DNA of 64,000 nucleotides, from assembly GCF_003986975.1 (NCBI RefSeq), contig NZ_PIPO01000003.1, positions 124,001-188,000 of the forward strand, written 5' to 3'. The stretch is from Aliidiomarina soli (GTDB lineage: Bacteria > Pseudomonadota > Gammaproteobacteria > Enterobacterales > Alteromonadaceae). The notes beneath the pieces were generated by a model. It did no database searches, was not told the origin of the DNA, and worked only from the letters and a program-made list of their open reading frames with translations. Below are positions 38,385-47,981 of the stretch, one piece after another (the first letter of the stretch is position 1; each line of letters begins with the position of its first letter). The translations under genes were made by a program, and so were the position numbers.

Positions 38385-40225
38385 TCAGATCCTTGCTGGG
38401 CGGCTTTCTTCGCTTTGGCACGTGCTACTGCAGCGGCAATTCGGGCTTTTTTGTCATTTCCAGGGTCGTTTTCAGGCGCTTCATCTGGGCTGGCTTTCAG
38501 CGCCTCTGCACTATTACTTGATTCAGTTTGCGCTTCGGGCTTGGCATCTGCCTGACCTTCGGGGTTTTCGGTTGCCTGTGCAGCCTTCTGTTGCTCGGCT
38601 TTTTTTGCTTTGGCCCGGGCAATGGCTGCTGCTACCCGGTCGTTAGCTGGCTTGTTCGGCTCGCCAGTCGTGTCGCTGCCTGAGGCTGATGCAGTCTCGG
38701 CGGCTTTGGCTTCGCGCTCAGCCAGCGCCCGCTTACGAGCTTCAGCTGCGCGCTCATGGCGTTCAAGACGTTCCTGCTTTTCACGTTCGAGGCGAGCTTT
38801 GCGTGCTTCAAAACGTTCTTTGGCAATCTCGGCTTTTTGTTTCTCAATGTATTGTTCGCGCATATCCGCTTTAGCCTGGCGGTAATAATGGACCAATGGA
38901 ATTTCGCTGGGGCAGACGTATGCACAGGCACCACACTCGATGCAGTCCGCCAGATGGTGCTCACGCAGGCCGTCATGGTCATGATCCCGGGCCAGCCAGT
39001 AAAGCTGTTGCGGCAACAATGACGCCGGGCAGACATCGGCACAGGCGCCACAGCGAATACAGGCCATCTCGGTAGTGGACGCAGGCAATTCGCGTTTGGC
39101 CGGAGCCAGGATGCAGTTACTGCCCTTGACGATAGGAACGTCCAGCGTAGGCAGGGTAAAGCCCATCATTGGACCGCCCATAATCACCCGGGCATTAGGG
39201 TAGGGCACATAACCGGCCTGTTTTAATAGCGTGTCGACAGGGGTACCCAGCATCGCCCAAACCGTCCCAGGCTGCTGCAATGCTTCTCCGGTCAGGGTAA
39301 TAACCCGTTCCAGCAAAGGCTCACCGAGTATAATTGCGCGATACACCGCATACGCCGTACCTACATTCTGCATTAACAGGCCAACATCTTTGGGTAAACC
39401 GTTGGCCGGAACTTCGCGCCCGGTTAATAACTGAATTAACTGCCGCTCGCCGCCGGACGGATAACGGGTCGGCACTATACGTACAGCCAGGTTCTCGGTG
39501 CCGGAGCAGGCGTCCTGCATCGCTCTGATAGCTTCTGGTTTGTTATCTTCAATAGCAATAAGGACGTTCTTGACGCCGCTGATATGCTGCAAAATGCGAA
39601 TGCCACGGACAATGCCGGCGGCATGTTCACGCATTAGACGGTCGTCGGAGACAATGTAAGGTTCACATTCCACGCCGTTTATAATTAAGTAATCAAGCTG
39701 ACCATCAGCGGCAAGCTTTTGCGCCGTTGGAAAGGCAGCGCCGCCTAAACCGGCAATCCCAGCCTCGGCAATCAGCGCGATAAGTTCGCTGCTACTTAGT
39801 GCGGTGTAATCAGCAATGGGGTGTTTTTCAGCCCATTCATCTTCACCGTCACTGAGTAATTCAATAGTTGCAACCGGCAACGCGGACGGATGCGCGCTTG
39901 GGTGCTCCCCAATCCGTTTGATACGACCCGAGGTTGGTGCATGCACCGGCAGACCCGAATTCGGTCCCGGGGCAGTCAGGGGCTGGCCTTTTAAAACATG
40001 GTCACCCTCCTGCACAAGCACAGTGCCGGGCTGACCAATATGCTGCTTAAACGGGATCAATAAACGGGATGGTGGCGGGAGTCGACGGATAGCCGTTTTA
40101 TTGGCCAGTTCTTTGCGCTGCGGCGGATGAATGCCGCCAGGAAACTGCCACAATTTACCAGCGGCTATATCATCCCGGTTACGCAGCAGGTCCTCGTGAC
40201 TAAATTGATGGACTAATGAACTCAC
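38381..40225 (-). CDS. rnfC: Rnf electron transport complex subunit C
   Basis: Cytoplasmic NADH- and FMN-binding subunit. The N-terminal sandwich domain, the nucleotide-binding [13 protein letters not shown] and two 4Fe-4S motifs ([17 protein letters not shown] and [18 protein letters not shown]) are in order. The C-terminal 170 residues are Ala/Lys/Glu-rich with two copies of an ARAKAKKA motif, the repeat tail that varies in length among RnfC proteins. 614 aa. It overlaps rnfB and rnfD by 4 bp. Confidence 0.96.
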   Translation of the reverse strand: MSSLVHQFSHEDLLRNRDDIAAGKLWQFPGGIHPPQRKELANKTAIRRLPPPSRLLIPFKQHIGQPGTVLVQEGDHVLKGQPLTAPGPNSGLPVHAPTSGRIKRIGEHPSAHPSALPVATIELLSDGEDEWAEKHPIADYTALSSSELIALIAEAGIAGLGGAAFPTAQKLAADGQLDYLIINGVECEPYIVSDDRLMREHAAGIVRGIRILQHISGVKNVLIAIEDNKPEAIRAMQDACSGTENLAVRIVPTRYPSGGERQLIQLLTGREVPANGLPKDVGLLMQNVGTAYAVYRAIILGEPLLERVITLTGEALQQPGTVWAMLGTPVDTLLKQAGYVPYPNARVIMGGPMMGFTLPTLDVPIVKGSNCILAPAKRELPASTTEMACIRCGACADVCPASLLPQQLYWLARDHDHDGLREHHLADCIECGACAYVCPSEIPLVHYYRQAKADMREQYIEKQKAEIAKERFEARKARLEREKQERLERHERAAEARKRALAEREAKAAETASASGSDTTGEPNKPANDRVAAAIARAKAKKAEQQKAAQATENPEGQADAKPEAQTESSNSAEALKASPDEAPENDPGNDKKARIAAAVARAKAKKAAQQGSD

Positions 40226-40791
40226 GATTTCACCTCAGTTGCTAATTGTGTGACCGGAATTTGTTCAAGATCCCACTTCCACCGTTCTGGTCCCTGCTGT
40301 AACTCGATCATGTCAATGCAGTCAACCGGGCAGGGCTCCACACAGAGGTCACACCCGGTGCATTCGTCGGCAATAACAGTATGCATTTGTTTCGTTGCAC
40401 CGAGAATGGCATCCACTGGGCAGGCCTGGATGCACTTGGTGCAGCCAATGCATTCGTCTTCGCGTATATAGGCCACCTTTTTGACATCTTCGACGCCATG
40501 GGCGTCGTCCAGCGGCTTAGCTTCGCGACCCATTAAATCTGCTAACTGCTCGATGGTGCTTTGTCCGCCTGGAGGGCATTTATTTATATCATCTCCATTC
40601 GCTATCGCCTCCGCATAAGGGCGACATCCGGGGTACCCGCACTGACCACACTGGGTTTGCGGTAACAGACTGTCAATTTGCTCGACAATGGGATCTTTTT
40701 CGACCCGAAAACGAACGGCAGCGAAACCAAGCAATAAGCCAAAGGCTAATGCCAGCACTGCTAATGCGATAATACCTGCAACCATACTCAT
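40222..40791 (-). CDS. rnfB: Rnf electron transport complex subunit B
   Basis: Ferredoxin-like subunit. An N-terminal membrane helix (about 5-27) is followed by a 4Fe-4S domain with [16 protein letters not shown] and two bacterial ferredoxin motifs, [16 protein letters not shown] and [16 protein letters not shown]. 189 aa, close to E. coli RsxB. It passes electrons between the membrane subunits and reduced ferredoxin or the SoxR-reducing system. 4-bp overlaps on both sides. Confidence 0.97.
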   Translation of the reverse strand: MSMVAGIIALAVLALAFGLLLGFAAVRFRVEKDPIVEQIDSLLPQTQCGQCGYPGCRPYAEAIANGDDINKCPPGGQSTIEQLADLMGREAKPLDDAHGVEDVKKVAYIREDECIGCTKCIQACPVDAILGATKQMHTVIADECTGCDLCVEPCPVDCIDMIELQQGPERWKWDLEQIPVTQLATEVKS

Positions 40792-41372
40792 GAAACCGAG
40801 ACCAATCCGCTGAAGCCCATAAACGCGAGTGACATCAGGCCTGCTGTAATCATACCAATAGCGGCCCCTTTAAAGGGTAGAGGTACGTCGGCAGCTGCTA
40901 CACGTTCGCGCAGAGCAGAGAAAACAATAAGAACCAGTGAGAAACCGATGGCGGCGCCGAAGCCGAAGACTATCGACTGCATAAAGCTGTGCTGTTCGTT
41001 GATGTTCAGCAAAGCGACACCTAGTACCGCGCAGTTTGTAGTAATCAGGGGCAGAAATATGCCGAGCAACCGATAGAGCGTTGGGCTGGTCTTGTGTACT
41101 ACCATTTCAGTAAACTGGACAACAACAGCAATGACTAATATAAAGCTTAAGGTGCGCAAAGCCATGAGATCGAACGGCTGTAATATATAGGCATTGACCA
41201 GATAGCTGCAGACTGAGGCCAGGGTCAGCACAAATGTCGTGGCAGCGGACATGCCTATGGCGGTTTCAAGGCGGTTGGAAACCCCCATAAACGGGCACAG
41301 GCCGAGAAACTGGACCAGAACAAAGTTGTTCACCAGCACGGTGGCAATTAGCAATACTAAGTAATCAGTCAT
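40788..41372 (-). CDS. rnfA: Rnf electron transport complex subunit A
   Basis: First gene of the rnfABCDGE operon; 194 aa, six membrane helices, same length as E. coli RsxA to within one residue. [16 protein letters not shown] and [13 protein letters not shown] carry the two membrane cysteines. The whole complex couples ferredoxin:NAD redox chemistry to ion transport, or in E. coli helps reduce SoxR. Confidence 0.97.
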   Translation of the reverse strand: MTDYLVLLIATVLVNNFVLVQFLGLCPFMGVSNRLETAIGMSAATTFVLTLASVCSYLVNAYILQPFDLMALRTLSFILVIAVVVQFTEMVVHKTSPTLYRLLGIFLPLITTNCAVLGVALLNINEQHSFMQSIVFGFGAAIGFSLVLIVFSALRERVAAADVPLPFKGAAIGMITAGLMSLAFMGFSGLVSVS

Positions 41373-41454
41373 TGAAGCTCGCGTTGTTATGATGGCAAAG
41401 GGTACACAGGGTAAAAACGCCTGCCAGAATCCCGCAAGAAAATTAACGGCCTAT

Positions 41455-41483
41455 ATTATCGGGGTTTAAGGCGTCATAAACAA
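41455..41483 (-). promoter_or_regulatory. Candidate promoter of the rnf operon
   Basis: On the minus strand TTGTTT (41478-41483), 17 nt, GATAAT (41455-41460), 82 bp before rnfA. The rest of the 41373-41638 divergent region shows nothing else I can assign. Confidence 0.4.
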
Positions 41484-41638
41484 CACTTTGCAAGCGACTC
41501 TCGTAAAGCAGCGCTCTTTTCGGCTATTATGGCGTTTCTGCAGTAGTCGCAGACGGCCGTATCCGGGCATACGCAAGCCTTCAGTCAGGCCGGACTATAG
41601 GCCGGCAACTCGTTGGTAATTAAGTAATGGGAGAATGA

Positions 41639-42169
41639 ATGACCAACATTTGGGAAGGTATTCGTCGGGTCGACGAATTTACTTTTTATTGGTTGTTCCG
41701 CCTGACACGCTGGGGGCGAGACAGTCGACTCGCCATCTGGATATCTCGTTCCGGGGATGGACCCTATTATGCTGCTCTTGCCAGTTTGTTTATTGTTGCG
41801 GCAGTTGAAGGCAGTGTTCTGTTCCTGCAGCGTGCTCTGATTGCCTTTGCCATTGAACTACCATTGTACTGGTGGCTAAAGAATACCTTACGAAGGGCGC
41901 GCCCTGCGCTTGAACGGCTCTCATTCCGGCCGGTAATAACCCCGGCCGACCGCTTTAGTTTTCCCTCAGGGCATGCCACAGCCGCTTTTCTGTTTGCCGG
42001 CTTGGCCGCGATTAGTTTCCCGGCCTGGGCGCTGATCTACTATGCATGGGCTTGTCTGGTTGGGCTTTCCAGGATTGCCTTAGGGGTTCACTTTCCGTCT
42101 GATATTTTGGCCGGCGCTTTGCTTGGAACTGGTATTGCCTGTTTTGTATTACAACTGCCGATTAATTAG
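41639..42169 (+). CDS. PAP2-family membrane phosphatase
   Basis: 176 aa with several membrane helices. All three acid-phosphatase motifs are present: KNTLRRARP (C1), PSGHATAAF (C2) and SRIALGVHFPSD (C3). Relatives include PgpB and undecaprenyl-pyrophosphate phosphatases; the substrate, probably a lipid phosphate, cannot be fixed by sequence. GGGAG precedes the ATG by 5 nt. Confidence 0.88.
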   Translation: MTNIWEGIRRVDEFTFYWLFRLTRWGRDSRLAIWISRSGDGPYYAALASLFIVAAVEGSVLFLQRALIAFAIELPLYWWLKNTLRRARPALERLSFRPVITPADRFSFPSGHATAAFLFAGLAAISFPAWALIYYAWACLVGLSRIALGVHFPSDILAGALLGTGIACFVLQLPIN

Positions 42170-42190
42170 CCGTTTGCGAATTTCAAATAC

Positions 42191-42211
42191 AAAAAAACGA
42201 CCTTGAGGTCG
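42191..42211 (-). terminator. Terminator of the tRNA-Asn unit
   Basis: On the minus strand CGACC, a short loop and GGTCG are followed by T7. It ends the tandem tRNA-Asn transcript and may also help stop the convergent PAP2 transcript. Confidence 0.8.
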
Positions 42212-42255
42212 CTGCGGGATCTTTCTATTTAATTGATGAAAGGTATTTGCTTGAA

Positions 42256-42332
42256 TGGCTCCCCAGGTTGGATTCGAACCAACGACACATGGATTAACAG
42301 TCCACCGCTCTAACCAACTGAGCTACTGGGGA
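42256..42332 (-). tRNA. tRNA-Asn (GUU), copy 2
   Basis: Cloverleaf with a TCCCCAG acceptor arm pairing to CTGGGGA, anticodon loop CTGTTAA (GTT), T-arm GGTTCGAATCC and encoded CCA. It is identical to the copy at 42367 and closely matches E. coli tRNA-Asn. Confidence 0.97.
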
Positions 42333-42366
42333 ATTGACAAGTCTTGCAAATGTTGCGGCAGCGAAT

Positions 42367-42443
42367 TGGCTCCCCAGGTTGGATTCGAACCAACGACACA
42401 TGGATTAACAGTCCACCGCTCTAACCAACTGAGCTACTGGGGA
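42367..42443 (-). tRNA. tRNA-Asn (GUU), copy 1
   Basis: Identical in sequence to the downstream copy, anticodon GTT, encoded CCA. First gene of the two-tRNA transcript, 20 bp after the -10 element. Confidence 0.97.
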
Positions 42444-42463
42444 ACTGCCGTCAACGGGGCGAA

Positions 42464-42492
42464 ATATTAATGCCGTTACCTGAACCTGTCAA
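42464..42492 (-). promoter_or_regulatory. Sigma-70 promoter of the tRNA-Asn genes
   Basis: On the minus strand a perfect TTGACA (42487-42492), 17 nt, TAATAT (42464-42469), then a GC-rich discriminator (GCCCC), typical of growth-rate-controlled stable RNA promoters. Confidence 0.88.
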
Positions 42493-42643
42493 CATGGAAA
42501 ACAACAAAAAGCCCTTAAAAGATTCTGTTTGCCTGATTTTTGCTCTTCTTGGCCAAGAATCCGCCCCTAAGGCCTGAATTCATACGTTTTGCATCCTGAT
42601 TTCAAACTGAGTATATCAAAAGGTATAAATGGCTGTTGTTTTT

Positions 42644-42823
42644 TTATCCACAGCTTCTGCGATCGCCCGCACCGTCAGCGATTGCGGATCTTATCCACTT
42701 TTTCTGTGGATAACTTTGTGGTTAAGTCTGTGGGCTATAAGCAGTGGTGGGCGCTGTAGCGATTTTGTAAGCATGGTTAAATATTGGCACGGTTTTTAAA
42801 AGTTCATATAAATCAATAAGTTA
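42644..42823. promoter_or_regulatory. Cluster of DnaA boxes with an IHF site (datA/DARS-like)
   Basis: Four DnaA-box matches in 82 bp: TTATCCACA (42644-42652, perfect), TTATCCACT (42691-42699, one mismatch), TGTGGATAA (42705-42713, perfect, opposite strand) and TGTGGTTAA (42717-42725, one mismatch, opposite strand). The second and third face each other across 5 nt. AATCAATAAGTTA at 42811-42823 fits the IHF consensus WATCAANNNNTTR exactly. Only two GATC sites are present and no dnaA, mnmG or rpmH is adjacent, so this is not a typical oriC. It lies in a long AT-rich gene-free region next to tRNA genes. Confidence 0.6.
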
Positions 42824-42829
42824 TGAATA

Positions 42830-43080
42830 TTGGTGACGTTTTAGCCGAGATGCGGGATTCCTGAACGATTTGCTTTTTTTCCATTCATCACCTGTGTATT
42901 TTATTTCCAGTCAAGTGATTTTTTATATCTTTTTTGCTTGCATTTCTTAGAATAGTCGTTCCATAGGCGCGGTTTAAAAAGCAGTTCCGTTATAACTTTG
43001 TAATAAATGCAAATTCAACGTTTTACAATAAAAAGTTATTACAATTGGCCTTAATACTACGACTTAAGTACCGAAAGGAT
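42830..43080. other. AT-rich intergenic region without a recognisable gene
   Basis: Between the IHF-like site and the aminotransferase terminator the sequence is rich in A/T runs and has no plausible open frame, tRNA or clear hairpin. An imperfect inverted similarity between TAACTTTGTAATAA and AAAAAGTTATTACA (about 42993-43051) is all I could see. With the DnaA-box cluster it makes about 0.65 kb without a gene. Confidence 0.6.
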
Positions 43081-43082
43081 AC

Positions 43083-43116
43083 AAAAAAGCCCGCCTGAGC
43101 GAGTCAAGGCGGGCTT
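43083..43116 (-). terminator. Terminator of the aminotransferase gene
   Basis: On the minus strand AAGCCCGCCT and AGGCGGGCTT form a 10-bp perfect stem followed by TTTT. It lies just after the aminotransferase stop codon. Confidence 0.88.
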
Positions 43117-43137
43117 ATTCTCAATGCAAGCAAGTAA

Positions 43138-44325
43138 CTATAAAGATTCCGCAAAGGCTCTGATGCGTTTCACTGCTTCTTCAAGCACATCCATGCTGGT
43201 CGCAAAAGACAGACGGAAATAGCCTTGAGTACCGAAGGCTGAGCCTGGTACCAGGGCGACATTGGCTTCTTCCAGTAGCCGCTCGCATAGCGCGACATCA
43301 GTATCTACCCCTGCTTTACGCATTAAGCCAGTGACATTGGGGAAGGTATAGAAAGTGCCATGTCCCGGTAAGCACTGAATTCCAGGGATCTCGTGAAGCG
43401 CTTTAACCAGATAGTCGTGACGCTTTTTAAACTCTGTGACCATGGTTTGAATACAGCTCTGGTCGCCCTCTAAAGCGGCTAGCGCGGCGTGTTGTGACAC
43501 GGCGGCAGGGTTCGAGGTGCTTTGCGACTGAACTTTTTTCATCGCTGCGATAATCGCTTTGGGGCCGGCTGCATAGCCAATCCGCCAACCAGTCATCGCA
43601 TAGGCTTTAGACACCCCGGATAGAATAACGGTACGCTCAATCAGATCCGGCGCTACCATTGGCAGGTTTACGAAAGGTTCGTCACCCCACAGAATATGCT
43701 CATACATATCATCGGTAGCAATCAGAATGTTGGGATAATCTCGAAGGACTTCAGCAAGCGCTTTCAGTTCGTCGGCACTATAGGCCATCCCTGTTGGATT
43801 GGATGGGCTGTTGAGGAACAGCAATCGCGTTTTCTCGGTGATCGCAGAGCGCAGTTGATCAGCGGTAATCTTATACTCCTGCTCAATAGTCGCTTGCACA
43901 ATCACAGGTTTGGCCCCAACCAGTAATGTCATGTCGGGGTAGGACACCCAGTAAGGGGCGGGAATAACGACTTCATCGCCTTCGTCCAGCCATGCCGTCA
44001 GCAGGTTGAAAATACTGTGTTTACCGCCACTGGAAATAAGCACCTGGTCGGGCGTGTAGCTGAGCTGATTATCCCGTTTGAATTTGTCACAAACAGCTTG
44101 TTTTAGTGCAGGAATGCCATCTACAGCGGTGTAACGTGTATGCCCTTCGTCGATAGCTTGTTTAGCCGCCTCACGAATAAATTCAGGGGTATCAAAATCG
44201 GGCTCACCGACACCCAACCCAATGACATCTTTACCTGCGGCTTTAAGTTCGGCAGCTTTTTGACTGACGGCTAACGTTGGGGAAGGCTTTATTGCGTTGA
44301 CGCGACGGGACAGTTTGTAATCCAC
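43138..44325 (-). CDS. PLP-dependent aspartate-type aminotransferase
   Basis: 395 aa class-I aminotransferase of the Ib (Thermus/Bacillus AspB-like) subgroup, judged from LSRRVNAIKPSPTLAVSQKAAEL and GLGVGEPDFDTPEFI. NSPSNPTGMAYS holds the cofactor Asn, and ILSGVSKAYAMTGWRIGYAAG the PLP lysine. It probably interconverts aspartate and glutamate, with possible activity on prephenate or aromatic substrates. It is a single gene with its own terminator. Confidence 0.92.
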   Translation of the reverse strand: MDYKLSRRVNAIKPSPTLAVSQKAAELKAAGKDVIGLGVGEPDFDTPEFIREAAKQAIDEGHTRYTAVDGIPALKQAVCDKFKRDNQLSYTPDQVLISSGGKHSIFNLLTAWLDEGDEVVIPAPYWVSYPDMTLLVGAKPVIVQATIEQEYKITADQLRSAITEKTRLLFLNSPSNPTGMAYSADELKALAEVLRDYPNILIATDDMYEHILWGDEPFVNLPMVAPDLIERTVILSGVSKAYAMTGWRIGYAAGPKAIIAAMKKVQSQSTSNPAAVSQHAALAALEGDQSCIQTMVTEFKKRHDYLVKALHEIPGIQCLPGHGTFYTFPNVTGLMRKAGVDTDVALCERLLEEANVALVPGSAFGTQGYFRLSFATSMDVLEEAVKRIRAFAESL

Positions 44326-44550
44326 CAGAGCACCTTTTTACGTACACTAAAAATGAAATATGCAGAGCCTGCATGCGTGTTTGTTGCGCTGCTTATACTA
44401 AGCGGGGCGACACACAAAGTCCAGTAGCGGCTGGTCTAGTCAGTGTCGGCCAGGAGTCTTAAAGCGCCCGCCATACATGGCCAAAGGGCGATTATTAAGA
44501 TATGCTATGGTCTTTCTTTGATTGCCCCGAAAAACCTCTTCAGGAGTCCC

Positions 44551-45960
44551 ATGAGTCAGACCAGACCAGCACGGGTTATGCTCGACGCGCCAATTACGAA
44601 AACGTTGTGGCAAATGACCTGGCCGATGGTTTTTGGTGTCGCTACCCTGATTAGTTTCAACGTGGTTGATACCTTCTTTATTAGTTTACTCGGCACAGAA
44701 GCACTTGCCGCGATAGGCTTTACTTTTCCGGTGACATTTACCGTGATCAGCCTGACTATTGGTTTAGGCATCGGTACTTCGGCAGTCATTGCCCGTAAGC
44801 TAGGTGCAGAGAAAACTCGCCAAGCGCGCCATGTAGGAAGTTCGGCACTGTACCTTGCGGCGTTGCTGGTCGCCTTACTGTCATTAGCCGGCTGGTTACT
44901 GGCCCGGCCAATTTTCAGTGTGCTTGGCGCGACCGATGAGTTAATGCCACTTATCATGAGCTACATGAACTGGTGGTTTTTAGGTGCCGTGATGCTGGTG
45001 ATACCCATGATTGGTAACAGCGTATTGCGCGCATCAGGGGATACTAAAACACCATCAATGATTATGGCCCTGGGCGGGGTACTGAATGCGATTTTTGACC
45101 CACTGCTAATTTTTGGCTGGGGGCCTGTCCCAGCGCTCGGCATGCAAGGGGCCGCTCTGGCCAGTGTCCTGTCCTGGAGCATTGGTTTTGTATTGATTGT
45201 GTACTGGCTGGTGGTGCGTAAGAAATTGATTGACCCCTGGCCACCTTCGTTTTCTGTTTTTGTTGCATCATCGAGACGGCTTCTTAGTATTGGCTTGCCA
45301 GCTGCAGGGGCAAATATGATGACGCCGTTGGCGATGGGCATCATGACCGCCATTGTTGCTACCTACGGGGCAGCGGCTGTGGCTGGCTTTGGTGCCGGGA
45401 TACGATTGGAATCCCTGGCATCGATCTTTATTTTAGCGCTGTCTATGAGTTTACCGCCTTTTATCAGCCAGAACTTTGGTGCCGGTAAAATGGACCGGGT
45501 GCGGGCTGCATACCGCACTGCGCTAGCGGCCGTATTTATTATTCAGTTAGTCATCTATGGGCTTATGGTCGTCTGCCTGCCGCTGATCCAAATGGCCTTT
45601 GCCCGCGAAGGAGCGGTTGCTCAGGTACTGGCCTGGTTTGTCTGGATCATGCCACTCAGCTATGGTTTACAGGGGTGGGTGATCCTAACCAACTCGTCGA
45701 TGAATGCGTTGCACATGCCACTACGCGCCTTGCTGCTGAGCATGGTGCGGTTGTTTATGCTGTTTGTGCCTTTGTCTTATTTGGGCAGCCATCTGGCGGG
45801 CTTGCAAGGTCTTTTTGTGGGTGGCCTGATTGCGAACATTCTCACTGCGATTGTGTCTTATCACTGGTTTATGCGTATCCTGAATGACTACGAACAGGAT
45901 ACCGGGCCTTTGCAAATGGCCGGCCCGGTTACGAGCCCGGGTGCCCGGTCAGGTAAATAA
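44551..45960 (+). CDS. MATE-family efflux transporter (second copy)
   Basis: About twelve membrane segments; [34 protein letters not shown] is a MATE N-terminus of the MepA/DinF-like group, different from the NorM-like copy at 8.4 kb. I chose the ATG at 44551 for CAGGAG 5 nt upstream; the open frame extends 36 codons further without a ribosome site. 469 aa. It ends 11 bp before uvrB on the same strand. Confidence 0.88.
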   Translation: MSQTRPARVMLDAPITKTLWQMTWPMVFGVATLISFNVVDTFFISLLGTEALAAIGFTFPVTFTVISLTIGLGIGTSAVIARKLGAEKTRQARHVGSSALYLAALLVALLSLAGWLLARPIFSVLGATDELMPLIMSYMNWWFLGAVMLVIPMIGNSVLRASGDTKTPSMIMALGGVLNAIFDPLLIFGWGPVPALGMQGAALASVLSWSIGFVLIVYWLVVRKKLIDPWPPSFSVFVASSRRLLSIGLPAAGANMMTPLAMGIMTAIVATYGAAAVAGFGAGIRLESLASIFILALSMSLPPFISQNFGAGKMDRVRAAYRTALAAVFIIQLVIYGLMVVCLPLIQMAFAREGAVAQVLAWFVWIMPLSYGLQGWVILTNSSMNALHMPLRALLLSMVRLFMLFVPLSYLGSHLAGLQGLFVGGLIANILTAIVSYHWFMRILNDYEQDTGPLQMAGPVTSPGARSGK

Positions 45961-45971
45961 CGAGGAAACGA

Positions 45972-47981
45972 ATGTCACGTAAGTTTGAACTTGTCTCTGA
46001 TTATAAACCTGCCGGTGATCAGCCTGCTGCCATCGAGAAGCTGGTGGAAAACATTGATGCTGGGCTGGCGCACCAAACGTTACTCGGGGTTACTGGCTCG
46101 GGAAAGACCTTCACCATGGCGAATGTCATTGAGCAGACCAATCGTCCGACCTTAATCCTTGCCCACAATAAAACCCTGGCCGCCCAGCTGTATGGCGAAA
46201 TGAAAGAATTTTTTCCCAATAACGCAGTGGAATATTTCGTTTCCTATTACGATTACTACCAGCCTGAAGCCTATGTGCCGACTACTGATACCTTTATAGA
46301 AAAAGATGCCTCGGTGAACGACCATATTGAACAAATGCGTTTGTCGGCGACCAAGGCGCTAATGGAACGCCGTGACGTGGTTCTGATTGCCTCTGTCTCC
46401 GCCATTTATGGTCTTGGCGATCCTGAATCCTATATGAAGATGATGTTGCACCTGCGCCGTGGCGACATCGTTGACCAGCGCGACATGGTGCGCACATTGG
46501 CGACTTTGCAGTACACCCGCAATGATCAGGCGTTTGAGCGGGGCACCTACCGTGTCCGCGGCGAAGTCATTGACATCTTTCCGGCAGAATCCGATGAAGC
46601 GGCGGTTCGGGTGGAAATGTTTGACGATGAAATCGAACGGATAAGTTTGTTTGAGCCCTTGACCGGACAGCTTCTGCAGGCAGATATCGCGCGTTTCACG
46701 GTGTACCCGAAAACTCACTATGTGACGCCGCGGGAAAAAATCATTGATGCCATTGACCATATAAAAGCAGAGCTGAAAGACCGCCGCGAGCAGTTTTTTG
46801 GCGAGAATAAGCTGATTGAAGAGCAGCGTATTCGCGAACGGACTCAGTTTGATATCGAAATGATGCTGGAGCTTGGTTATTGCTCAGGTATCGAAAACTA
46901 CTCCCGTTATCTGTCGGGCCGGGCACCCGGTGAGCCGCCACCAACGCTGATGGATTACTTGCCGGACGACGCACTGCTTATTATTGATGAATCCCATGTC
47001 ACCGTGTCCCAAGTCGGCGCGATGTATAAAGGGGACCGCTCGCGCAAAGAGAATCTGGTAGGGTACGGCTTTCGCTTACCGTCAGCGCTGGATAACCGGC
47101 CGCTGAAGTTTGATGAGTTTGAAGCCATCGCTCCGCAAACCATTTATGTGTCCGCTACGCCGGGAAATTATGAACTTGAACGCAGCGGTGGTGAAACGGT
47201 TGAGCAAGTAGTACGACCGACAGGCTTGCTTGACCCGATTATTGAAATTCGCCCGGTGGGCAGCCAGGTGGATGATCTAATGTCGGAGATCCGGATACGC
47301 GCAGAAGCAGGTGAACGCGTACTGGCAACAACACTGACCAAACGGATGGCTGAAGACCTGACCGATTATCTGGACGAGCATGGGATCCGGGTGCGCTACC
47401 TGCATTCCGACATTGATACCGTGGAGCGAATGGAGATCATCCGTGACTTGCGCCTTGGTGAATTTGATTGTCTGGTCGGCATCAACCTGTTGCGAGAGGG
47501 CCTGGATATGCCTGAAGTGTCGCTGGTTGCTATTCTGGATGCAGATAAAGAGGGCTTCCTGCGCGCTGAGCGATCACTAATTCAGACTATTGGTCGTGCG
47601 GCGCGTAATATTAATGGTCGCGCTATTTTATATGCAGACCGCATTACGGGCTCGATGCAGCGAGCTATTGACGAAACCGATCGTCGCCGTAAAATCCAGG
47701 TCGCATACAATGAAGAACATGGCATTACCCCGCTTGGGCTGAATAAGAAAATCACCGACGTCATGGATCTCGGTGGTGGAGCTGCTCGCAAACGCAAGAA
47801 AGAAGTGGCACGACTGAAAAAAGACTTGCCAGTGTATCGCAACAGCAAAGATATTCTGAAAGCTATCGCAGCTCAGGAAAAAGCCATGTACAAAGCTGCC
47901 CAGGACCTCGAGTTTGAAAAAGCGGCCAACATTCGCGACGAGCTGCACGAGCTGCGTGAACAGTTGAAGGAATATGGTTAA
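45972..47981 (+). CDS. uvrB: Excinuclease ABC subunit B
   Basis: Damage-verifying helicase-like subunit of nucleotide excision repair. Walker A GVTGSGKT (39-46), the beta-hairpin [21 protein letters not shown], motif VI region QTIGRAARN, and a C-terminal UVR domain ([20 protein letters not shown]) that binds UvrC. 669 aa, typical. I see no LexA box within about 150 bp upstream, unlike E. coli. Its TAA overlaps the ATG of the next gene (TAATG). Confidence 0.98.
   Translation: MSRKFELVSDYKPAGDQPAAIEKLVENIDAGLAHQTLLGVTGSGKTFTMANVIEQTNRPTLILAHNKTLAAQLYGEMKEFFPNNAVEYFVSYYDYYQPEAYVPTTDTFIEKDASVNDHIEQMRLSATKALMERRDVVLIASVSAIYGLGDPESYMKMMLHLRRGDIVDQRDMVRTLATLQYTRNDQAFERGTYRVRGEVIDIFPAESDEAAVRVEMFDDEIERISLFEPLTGQLLQADIARFTVYPKTHYVTPREKIIDAIDHIKAELKDRREQFFGENKLIEEQRIRERTQFDIEMMLELGYCSGIENYSRYLSGRAPGEPPPTLMDYLPDDALLIIDESHVTVSQVGAMYKGDRSRKENLVGYGFRLPSALDNRPLKFDEFEAIAPQTIYVSATPGNYELERSGGETVEQVVRPTGLLDPIIEIRPVGSQVDDLMSEIRIRAEAGERVLATTLTKRMAEDLTDYLDEHGIRVRYLHSDIDTVERMEIIRDLRLGEFDCLVGINLLREGLDMPEVSLVAILDADKEGFLRAERSLIQTIGRAARNINGRAILYADRITGSMQRAIDETDRRRKIQVAYNEEHGITPLGLNKKITDVMDLGGGAARKRKKEVARLKKDLPVYRNSKDILKAIAAQEKAMYKAAQDLEFEKAANIRDELHELREQLKEYG

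Noticed and set aside
42255-42470. Open frame with two copies of APQVGFEPTTHGLTVHRSNQ
   Set aside because: It is the translation of the strand opposite the two tRNA-Asn genes, not a protein.
42640-42830. Chromosomal origin oriC
   Set aside because: Only two GATC sites, no 13-mer array, and no dnaA, rpmH, mnmG or mioC beside it. A secondary DnaA-binding locus fits better.
45820-45971. SOS box upstream of uvrB
   Set aside because: The only CTG...CAG pair (near 45881) has 12 nt between the halves instead of 10.
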